From NCBI RefSeq assembly GCF_011947285.1, contig NZ_JAAOZT010000012.1, positions 1 to 64,000 of the forward strand: 64,000 nucleotides of DNA, written 5' to 3'. The position numbers were made by a program, and so were the translations under genes. Of this stretch, positions 57,549 to 64,000 are shown piece after piece (the first letter of the stretch is position 1; every line of letters begins with the position of its first letter). The DNA is from Glaciimonas immobilis. Lineage in GTDB: Bacteria > Pseudomonadota > Gammaproteobacteria > Burkholderiales > Burkholderiaceae_D. The notes beneath the pieces were generated by a model that saw only the letters and a list, made by a program, of their open reading frames with translations, did no database searches and was not told the DNA's origin.

Positions 57549-58505
57549 TTATCCTGTGGTGGAGGGCGCACTATCGCCAGAGCCTGCAGCAAAATAGGTA
57601 ATCTGACGACTTGCATGCCGGGCCGCCAAAGCAATTGTTTGTAAGTGGACCGCGACTGTGTCCTGTATATTTTTGCCGTACCCGCCGGCCATGGTGACGG
57701 CAACTGGAATGACGCGCTGCGCTGCGGCCGAAAACACCATTTGATCACGCTGCGCCAACCCTTCCATGCTCAGTTTCAAGCGTCCCAACCGATCACCTTC
57801 ATGGGGATCGGCACCGGCTAGATAAATAATTAACTGCGGCGCGAATCGCGAAAATAATTGATCCAGCGCATCCTGCAAGACGTTCAGGTATTCCGCGTCC
57901 TGCGTGCCGTCCCGCAAGCCGACATCGAGGTCGCTACTCTCTTTACTAAATGGATAATTACCTGCACCATGCAAGGAGAGTGTAAAAATCGACTCATCGC
58001 GCGCCAGGATGGATGCGGTGCCATTACCTTGATGCACATCCAGATCGACAATGGCAACGCGCTGCACGTGGCGCTCTGCCTGCATCAGACGCGCCGCTAT
58101 CACCGCGTCATTAAAAACACAAAAACCGCCGCCGTGGTCGGCATATGCATGATGGGTACCGCCAGCCAAATTGACTGCAATTTGATCACTTGAGGTTAAC
58201 GCAGTTCGGCACGCGGCAATCGTCGCACCTACAGAACGACGTGACCGCTCGACCATTTTGAGCGACCATGGAAAACCAATTTCTTTTTGTGCCGAGAGCG
58301 TCAGCGTCCCGCTAGAAACCGCTGCAATATAATCAGGATGATGCGCCAACGCCAACACGCCGTCAGTCGTCGTCGGTGCTTCATGCAAGGTAATCCCTGC
58401 GCATAAGTTCTGTACACCCTCATGGACAAGCCGATATTTTTGCATCGGGAAACGATGGCCTTCGGGCAATGGCAAAACAAAATGGTCGCTGTAAAAAGCT
58501 TTCAC
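57549..58505 (-). CDS. Histone-deacetylase-like amidohydrolase
   Basis: The 318-residue HDAC/AcuC/AphA-superfamily enzyme removes acyl groups from amines such as acetyl-polyamines or acetyl-lysine. The zinc site and charge relay are visible: GGTHHAYADHGGGFCVFNDAVIAA (paired His), IVDLDVHQGNGTASILA (zinc Asp and His) and YLAGADPHEGDRLGRL (second zinc Asp). Length is typical for bacterial members. It forms an operon with the EamA exporter. No signal peptide; cytosolic. Confidence 0.9.
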   Translation of the reverse strand: MKAFYSDHFVLPLPEGHRFPMQKYRLVHEGVQNLCAGITLHEAPTTTDGVLALAHHPDYIAAVSSGTLTLSAQKEIGFPWSLKMVERSRRSVGATIAACRTALTSSDQIAVNLAGGTHHAYADHGGGFCVFNDAVIAARLMQAERHVQRVAIVDLDVHQGNGTASILARDESIFTLSLHGAGNYPFSKESSDLDVGLRDGTQDAEYLNVLQDALDQLFSRFAPQLIIYLAGADPHEGDRLGRLKLSMEGLAQRDQMVFSAAAQRVIPVAVTMAGGYGKNIQDTVAVHLQTIALAARHASRQITYFAAGSGDSAPSTTG

Positions 58506-58654
58506 TATTGAAATATAATTAACTCTAAGGCTTTAGTTTATCAGTTCAAGCGGACTGATTCAGGCTTCCCCACAGAGAAGAAAATTTGATCCAATAAGTT
58601 TTCTCGTGTTCAATACTATTTTATAGGAATTTTTGAACTTTCGATCTCTTTTGC

Positions 58655-58720
58655 TGCATCGCACCAATAATCGCTTGACAACAAAAAATAAACAGAATAA
58701 GTTAGATTATTGCATCGCAC
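58655..58720 (+). promoter_or_regulatory. Phasin promoter with repeated operator-like motif
   Basis: TTGACA (58675-58680), 17 nt, TAAGTT (58698-58703) form a sigma-70-like promoter about 130 bp before the phasin start. The same 10-mer TGCATCGCAC occurs on both sides, at 58655-58664 and 58711-58720. In polyester-storing bacteria the repressor PhaR controls phasin genes from sites at this position, so these repeats are candidate PhaR sites; that is an inference. Confidence 0.55.
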
Positions 58721-58831
58721 AACGTAGATTTTCTGAGCGGGACACAGTCCAGTTAATCCGCAGTAGCCAACAATGCTTGCAATATTCTTTTGCTGATCAC
58801 ATCAACTTTTAGAATCTCTGGAGAAGCTCTT

Positions 58832-59398
58832 ATGTCTAACATGGAACAATTTTCGTCCGCAGCTAAAGCAAATTTTGAATCAAACCTGGCGCTATTTACC
58901 GATTTCACCACTAAGGCATTCAGTGGCGTAGAAAAACTGGTCGAACTCAACGTAACCGCTGCAAAAGCGTCTTTCGAAGATTCAGCCGCCTCAACAAAAA
59001 AATTAATGGCAGCCAAAGATTTGCAGGAATTCATGGCACTGAGCTTGACGCTTAGCCAGCCAAATGCTGAGAAGGCACTGGCCTATACTCGCCATGTGGC
59101 AAATATCGCATCGTCCACCAAGGCCGAACTGACCAAAACGACCGACGCTCAGCTAGCCGAAGGCAAACGTAAAGTCTTGGAGTTAATTGAACAAGTCACC
59201 AAAAGTGCGCCGGCCGGTAGCGAAAGCGCCATCGCTTTCGTCAGTTCAGCCATCGGTAGCGCTACTGCTGGATACGAGCAACTTTCCAAAACTGCCAAGC
59301 AAGCCCTTGATACCATGGAAAGCAATGTCAATAGTGCAGTCGATCAATTAGTACAGACAGCATCCAAATCGACGACCTTAGTCAGCGTCAAGAAATAA
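58832..59398 (+). CDS. phaP: Phasin family protein (polyhydroxyalkanoate granule-associated)
   Basis: The 188-residue, Ala/Lys/Glu/Thr-rich all-helical protein has the phasin pattern: QFSSAAKANFESNLALFTDFTTKAFSGVEKLVELNVTAAKASFEDS, then LSLTLSQPNAEKALAYTRHVANIASSTKAEL and a long amphipathic C-terminal helix. It coats polyhydroxyalkanoate granules and limits their size. GGAGAA lies 8 nt before the ATG at 58832, which decides the start against one 42 bp upstream. It is a single-gene unit with its own promoter. Confidence 0.92.
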   Translation: MSNMEQFSSAAKANFESNLALFTDFTTKAFSGVEKLVELNVTAAKASFEDSAASTKKLMAAKDLQEFMALSLTLSQPNAEKALAYTRHVANIASSTKAELTKTTDAQLAEGKRKVLELIEQVTKSAPAGSESAIAFVSSAIGSATAGYEQLSKTAKQALDTMESNVNSAVDQLVQTASKSTTLVSVKK

Positions 59399-59495
59399 AT
59401 CCGCCGCGGCGGAGGTGAACGTAAACAAAATTTGCACTGTTTAAAGTAATCGAAATAAAAGTAAGCGGTTGCGCGGAGAGGCATACCGAACAACC

Positions 59496-59541
59496 AAAAA
59501 ATGCGGAGGCCGCCAGATTAAACCCTGGCTCCTCCGCATTT
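59496..59541 (-). terminator. Intrinsic terminator of the DUF349 gene
   Basis: AATGCGGAGG (59500-59509) pairs with CCTCCGCATT (59531-59540), with a further inner GCCAG/CTGGC stem. On the minus strand the hairpin is followed by a run of six T, so it mainly ends the DUF349 transcript; it can also help end the convergent phasin transcript. Confidence 0.75.
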
Positions 59542-59654
59542 GAAGGTTTACTGATTTTTTCGTCTCAGCACTCTCCTTTATTGCATTGCAAGCGTCTAAT
59601 ACTCCTTCGGTATTCGCCCCAAGGATACTTAGACCCGACACCAACACCCGCTAT

Positions 59655-62441
59655 TCAAATCCGCGTGACTTCACAAGAACTTTTGACTGACATGATCAGT
59701 TGCTCAGCCCGCTCACGCGTCACAAAGTCCATCAGCGCTGGCAAACCGCAAACGCGTAATAATTGATCGCTGCTGCTAAGTCCGGCAGTTCCCACTTTCA
59801 ACGATGCTTGCAATACCTCCACTTGCACTTGCAAACGTTGCCGCGTTAACGCAGTCGGACTATCCACCCCGGTAATAATTTCGGCGCGTAATAACTCTTG
59901 CAACAGCGTTTCCCGATTATTTTCCAAAACGGCAAGATAGGTATCAATTGCCTCCCTTTCTGCAATCTTGTGCAAATGGAGAGCGGTATCAAACCGACTG
60001 CGCATCGCTTTTTCAAATGGTCCGGGCAAGGCGGGCATCGCTTGCCAGCTCGCCTCCCAACCATCAGGGTTGGTGTCGGCTTCAGCATCGACATCCAGCC
60101 CCAGACTGACCTCGACCAACTGGCACAGTGCCAGCTTGTCGCACAATGCGTGCGCCTCAATAATCATGGCGTTTTGACGCGCATCATCAATCAATGCTTG
60201 CAGAGCGGCAACCGCGGCATTGTGTCGCGCCTCGAGGCCCGCCTCAACCCCACGTGGCACGGGACCGGTTTTATTCCAGTCTTGCTGAAACTGCCGTAAA
60301 AGTAGAGGCAATGCCGCCGGAGTGAGCCCGTCGGATGGCGTGATAGCCGCTTCAAGACTGACACATAGCGCTTCTTTAATCTGCAAATTCTGGCGACGTT
60401 CAGCGTCCGCAGTTGACGCAGCTTCTTTTCGCTGCGCAAAAATCATATCGCATGCGGTACGAAAACGCTGCCACAATAACTGTTCATCCTGACGCGACAA
60501 TGGCAACGCCTTAGCTTGCTCCTGCCAGCGCTGTTGCAAGTCGCGCAAACGCTCGGCAGTGTCGCGCTGGTTCGGCGACAACTCGGAAGCTTCGGTGATC
60601 AATTTTTCTCGCAGCGTGATTTCACGTTGCTGTTGCACCGTCAGCGGTGCCAGCAATTGCTGGGTCGCGTTGTTAAAAGCTTTATCGAGCGCCTTTTTTT
60701 CGCTGCGATTAATAGTGCCGATATTTCTCCAGGCTTGCTGCTTTTGCTGGCAAAATTGCGCAATGGCTTTCCAGTCAGGCGCTGTTGTGAGAGGGGCTGT
60801 TATGTCCGCTGTTATATCCGCTGTTATATCCACTGTTATATCCGCTGTTATATGCGGTTCAGCGGCAGTATTGTCGCCCTTCAAAGTTCCCTGCAACGCT
60901 AGCGCGGCGTATTGCTGCACTTCTTCAATTAGCATCAGCGCCTTGATCTGGTTACGCTGGCGCTCTTCAGCAAGCTGCTGAAAGTGTGCGGCAACCGGTA
61001 CATAAGCGGCCGCGCATGCAGCATCGAAACCGTCCCATAATATTCTGGGTGCCGAACCAGCCGAACTATCGAGTGATTTCCAAAGGGCACGTAAACTCCC
61101 AATTTTTTTCACCAGTTCAGTGACTGCCAATTCTTGCGCTGGCAACTCTTGCGCGGCTTTTACCAGCTCTTCACGGGAGACGTTACCGCCCCAACGCGCC
61201 CAGCCCTGCAAGCGCCCCAGCTCTCCGCGGGCTTGTACTAATCTCGCGTTGTGTGGCATCGTGATTTTAAATGCTTTAAAGTCCATGGCCCGCAAAGTCT
61301 TGTCGCAGTCCATCGCGACCTGCAAAGCGCCCTCTTCCAGCGCGACCTCCAGGCCTTCTAAAGCGGCTAAAAATTGACGCTGCAAAGAAACTTTATCGAT
61401 AACGGTGACCAGCGCTGCATCGACGTCGGCAACATCAACCGGCGGCTTATCAGCTGCGACAACCTGTGCAGTTGGGGGCGCAGTGCGTGCCTGATTAGCT
61501 TCCATACTTGACTGAAGCAATACTGCATATCTCTGTTCTAGCGTTTCATCCACTAACCAATCAGGTAATGCTCGTAGAGTGATCCAGCTGCGCCGCAACG
61601 CCTCTGGTTTCAAACTCTCAGGAGTCGATTCCCATTGTGCGAGCAGTGCATGCCGCGCCGTCAGAGCTTGCTGATGTTGTTGCAATATCTCTGCGTGCTG
61701 CTGCAAATCTTGAAAGGCTTTGGCAAATTCAGGCGAAAGATGCTTGGGCAAGGATATCGCCTCTGAGCTGGTTTCGTGCTGGTGCATTTCCGCCGCGACT
61801 GACGCTACCTGTGAGGCGATATTTTCGACAGTCTGTGCCTGAGGATCGGCGCTGATGTGCTGAATAAGTTGACGCACGCGCGCCGACAATCCTAAAACCG
61901 CCCGTTGTAAAGCGGCCTGCGCTGCTAACCGGTCCGCCAATGCAGTGCTGATTAGCTGAAATTCCTGCTGTTGTATTGCCTCAGGCTGTTCAATCAGCTT
62001 CCAGGCGCGGTCTAGCTCTGCGACCTGATTAGGCAACAATTGCAATTGCGCAAGCAAGCGCTGCGCCTGCTCCAGACAACTTGCAGCCCGAACCGACGAT
62101 TGCTGCTGAAGGCGCAGAACATCCAGCCGCGATTGCATCAATTTTGCGACCCGGCGATCCACGTTACGCATCGCTTGCAGCACTGTCTCCAAACCTTCCG
62201 CGCTTTGCACCCATTGCGCAGCCTGTAAACGCGCATCGGCAAAATCGGCCTGAAGAATAAATACGACCGCCGACGATTCTTCGGTCAACGCAGTCGCTTG
62301 CTGCAACGCTTTTTGACGGGCGCTATCGGTGGCTTGGGCGCTGGCAACGCGATTTTCCGACTGCTGACGTGCTTTTAAGACCACCTCTGACTCTGCAGCG
62401 GCAGCCGTGCGATCACCACGCTTAAAAAGAAAACCAAACAT
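59655..62441 (-). CDS. Large DUF349 coiled-coil protein
   Basis: The 928-residue protein begins MFGFLFKRGDR and is rich in Ala, Gln, Leu and charged residues, with long helical/coiled-coil stretches. DUF349 repeats are visible in the C-terminal half: WKAIAQFCQQKQQAWRNIGT..KKALDKAFNNA, LQQRWQEQAKALPLSRQDEQLLWQRFRTACD and FQQDWNKTGPVPRGVEAGLEARHN, each with the W-x-x-x-G/A-P pattern. No enzyme motif is visible; function unknown, cytosolic. Near residues 535-555 a four-residue repeat (DITA) is encoded by a 12-bp tandem array. It stands alone with its own terminator. Confidence 0.83.
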   Translation of the reverse strand: MFGFLFKRGDRTAAAAESEVVLKARQQSENRVASAQATDSARQKALQQATALTEESSAVVFILQADFADARLQAAQWVQSAEGLETVLQAMRNVDRRVAKLMQSRLDVLRLQQQSSVRAASCLEQAQRLLAQLQLLPNQVAELDRAWKLIEQPEAIQQQEFQLISTALADRLAAQAALQRAVLGLSARVRQLIQHISADPQAQTVENIASQVASVAAEMHQHETSSEAISLPKHLSPEFAKAFQDLQQHAEILQQHQQALTARHALLAQWESTPESLKPEALRRSWITLRALPDWLVDETLEQRYAVLLQSSMEANQARTAPPTAQVVAADKPPVDVADVDAALVTVIDKVSLQRQFLAALEGLEVALEEGALQVAMDCDKTLRAMDFKAFKITMPHNARLVQARGELGRLQGWARWGGNVSREELVKAAQELPAQELAVTELVKKIGSLRALWKSLDSSAGSAPRILWDGFDAACAAAYVPVAAHFQQLAEERQRNQIKALMLIEEVQQYAALALQGTLKGDNTAAEPHITADITVDITADITADITAPLTTAPDWKAIAQFCQQKQQAWRNIGTINRSEKKALDKAFNNATQQLLAPLTVQQQREITLREKLITEASELSPNQRDTAERLRDLQQRWQEQAKALPLSRQDEQLLWQRFRTACDMIFAQRKEAASTADAERRQNLQIKEALCVSLEAAITPSDGLTPAALPLLLRQFQQDWNKTGPVPRGVEAGLEARHNAAVAALQALIDDARQNAMIIEAHALCDKLALCQLVEVSLGLDVDAEADTNPDGWEASWQAMPALPGPFEKAMRSRFDTALHLHKIAEREAIDTYLAVLENNRETLLQELLRAEIITGVDSPTALTRQRLQVQVEVLQASLKVGTAGLSSSDQLLRVCGLPALMDFVTRERAEQLIMSVKSSCEVTRI
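60797..60853. repeat. In-frame 12-bp tandem repeat inside the DUF349 gene
   Basis: On the plus strand the unit GCTGTTATATCC recurs about five times with minor changes; on the coding strand it gives repeats of Asp-Ile-Thr-Ala/Val. The unit is a multiple of three, so copy changes keep the frame. It marks a flexible, variable linker between two helical regions. Confidence 0.8.
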
Positions 62442-62686
62442 AGAATAAGTACCAATTAATTAAGGGCGGACCGATTTAATGACACACAGTCAAAAACCAG
62501 ACAAAAAAAGCAAAAATACGAGAACAAACAGGCCAGCCAGCCGATCTGTAACCGAAAGCTGAAAATGTCACCGTGAGAGGTAACAGGGTGCACGAAATCA
62601 GCGCGTCAGTGTAAATGATAGCGCGCAACTACGTGGACATTTCATGCGATGTTACAAACGCCGTTGCCACCGGGCAGGCTAAAAAA

Positions 62687-63508
62687 TTATGTAACTTTCC
62701 GATAGGCGATCTGCAACAAATCCAGCCCCGCCAGCAATTTAATGAATGCCGCGTTACATTGGGTTGGCTCACCTTTAACGCCAAGATCAATATGGCGCGG
62801 CGCCTGATCGTCGCCGACATGCGGCAAACTAAACACTTTTACCGTTGGGAACTCAGCCTCAATCGCCTCCATTAAAGGCGTCAGTACCGATTCCATCGCG
62901 CCGAAAACAAAAACGGATTGTTCAACTTGCGGATTTTGATGGAATAAATCGGCGTGATAGGTATCTAGCACCCATTCAAACATCGGCCATGCCATCACGG
63001 GGAAACCCGGTGCAAAATGATGTATTCCCTGGGGCTCCCCCGGCATTCTGCCCTTATTTTTGAAAGAAAATCCGGGGATCTTGTTATACGGGTTTGGAAT
63101 AATGTCCGCCCCGACTGGAAACTCGCCCATTTTCAGGCGATGCAAGTTATCGGGCGTTTCGTAGACCGGCGCGACACCCGCCTCACGCGCGGTGTCGGCG
63201 ACCCGTTCGCGGATTTTATCCCGGGCCTCAGGATGTAGCGCCAGCGGCACATCAAGTGCTGCTGCAGCGCACTGACGGGTATGATCGTCAGGCGTAGCGC
63301 CGATTCCACCCGTACAAAATACGATGTCGTTACTGGCAAAGGTCCGTTTGAGGGTCGCGATGATACGCGCTGGTTCATCCCCCAGGTACTCGGCCCAGCT
63401 CAGGGTCAGGCCTCGGGCAGTCAACATTTCCAGCATCTTAGGAAAATGTTTGTCGATCCGTTTGCCAGAAAGAATTTCGTCACCGATGATGATTAGTCCG
63501 ATTGCCAT
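62687..63508 (-). CDS. CinA/MoaB-like molybdopterin-binding domain protein
   Basis: The 273-residue protein has a MoCF-biosynthesis/CinA N-terminal domain: IGLIIIGDEILSGKRIDKHFPKMLEMLTARGL, ..DIVFCTGGIGATPDDHTRQCAAAALDVPL and FPVGADIIPNPYNKIPGFSFK. It lacks the CinA C-terminal nicotinamide-nucleotide amidohydrolase domain. Similar stand-alone proteins have been called competence/damage-inducible or molybdopterin-binding, but their reaction is not established. It follows the EI24 gene by 47 bp on the same strand. Confidence 0.87.
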   Translation of the reverse strand: MAIGLIIIGDEILSGKRIDKHFPKMLEMLTARGLTLSWAEYLGDEPARIIATLKRTFASNDIVFCTGGIGATPDDHTRQCAAAALDVPLALHPEARDKIRERVADTAREAGVAPVYETPDNLHRLKMGEFPVGADIIPNPYNKIPGFSFKNKGRMPGEPQGIHHFAPGFPVMAWPMFEWVLDTYHADLFHQNPQVEQSVFVFGAMESVLTPLMEAIEAEFPTVKVFSLPHVGDDQAPRHIDLGVKGEPTQCNAAFIKLLAGLDLLQIAYRKVT

Positions 63509-63555
63509 AAGGGTTCTTTACGCTAATTGAAAGTGGGAAATGACCGAAATTAGGA

Positions 63556-64000
63556 TTAACCACGGCCTTTCGTGGCTGAAAAATGCGGGCTGTTGTCGTC
63601 CTTGGTCTCGGCGCTGAATTGACTATCAGCGTGCGCGCCAGGGACGATGCCACGTTCAGCAATAATGATGCTGGCTAAGTTGGCGGCGCGATATTTACTC
63701 AGCGCTTCCAGGCAATAATATTCAAACCATAAACCGGTAAATACAAATACCAGCACGTATAACCAGATCGACCCTGCTGCCATGAAGGGAAGTACGATCA
63801 ACCACAGCGCGCCACCTAACCATAATAAAGTCGGTGCCGCACCCAGCATTCCGGTGACTATACCGATAGTCAGTAGCGGCCATCGGTGTATCTTCAAAAT
63901 TGCCTTCAGTTCGTCTTTGTCGGCATAGGCAGAAAGCGCGTCGTAAGCAATCACGCGGTAAGTCAGCCAACCCCACAATAGCGCGGGGATAACGAACGCC
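63556..64000 (-). CDS. EI24-domain membrane protein, cut by the right window edge
   Basis: Only the C-terminal 148 codons are inside the window; the frame stays open to base 64000 (AFVIPALLWGWLTYRVIAYDA...), so the true start is beyond the edge. Two hydrophobic segments (IGIVTGMLGAAPTLLWLGGALWLIVLPFMA and WLYVLVFVFTGLWFEYY) and a hydrophilic, Asp/Ser-rich C-terminal tail of about 40 residues are visible. The pattern fits EI24/CysZ-like proteins. A relation to CysZ sulfate permeases is suggestive given the sulfur locus, but the gene is 20 kb away from it. Confidence 0.75.
   Translation of the reverse strand, partial: AFVIPALLWGWLTYRVIAYDALSAYADKDELKAILKIHRWPLLTIGIVTGMLGAAPTLLWLGGALWLIVLPFMAAGSIWLYVLVFVFTGLWFEYYCLEALSKYRAANLASIIIAERGIVPGAHADSQFSAETKDDNSPHFSATKGRG

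Overview
The window reads as chromosomal DNA of a betaproteobacterium, most likely Burkholderiales/Oxalobacteraceae (Herminiimonas, Collimonas or Glaciimonas type). This is inferred from protein style, not from a search. Supporting signs are a sulfur locus with cysTWA-cysB and ssuEADCBF, the aat/bpt pair, a phasin, ProQ, CysB-type regulation and intergenic inverted-repeat elements. Base composition is near 50% GC apart from one AT-rich block.

Left part (1-15 kb): two tandem initiator tRNA-Met genes in about 250-bp repeats; a NUDIX hydrolase; a PAS/GAF/GGDEF/EAL signalling protein; the two N-degron aminoacyl-transferases (aat, bpt) followed by pyrD; then a minus-strand six-gene selenium operon (mnmH, selD and a PhnD/C/E/E-type ABC importer); a DUF1439 protein and a FrnE-like DsbA protein.

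Middle (15-30.5 kb): a tripartite RND efflux system (MFP, pump, outer-membrane lipoprotein) divergent from a BaeSR-like two-component system; ProQ; a DEDDy exonuclease; then a decayed accessory region (25.5-30.5 kb) with an AT-rich orphan glycosyltransferase, a tyrosine-recombinase fragment, a frameshifted DHA2 efflux pump and a histidine-kinase fragment.

Sulfur locus (30.5-43.1 kb, all minus): sbp, ssuE, ssuA, ssuD, ssuC, ssuB, two tandem ssuF-like molbindins, a degenerate EAL protein, an RBBP9-type hydrolase, cysT, cysW, cysA and cysB. It joins sulfate import, sulfonate import and desulfonation, and the probable master regulator.

Right part (43-64 kb): diacylglycerol kinase; a GH15 glucosidase-ROK sugar kinase operon divergent from an IclR regulator; two cation/proton antiporters; an inverted-repeat element with a 120-bp tandem duplication; an MFS pump; a PbpG-type peptidase with a clear terminator; a methyltransferase divergent from an MmyB-type XRE regulator; a HDAC-like deacetylase with an EamA exporter; a phasin with a good promoter; a large DUF349 protein; a CinA/MoaB-like protein; and an EI24 gene cut by the right edge.

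The most interesting items are the selenium operon, whose 'phosphonate' transporter is probably a selenium oxyanion importer, and the degenerate EAL protein with duplicated molbindins inside the sulfur locus.
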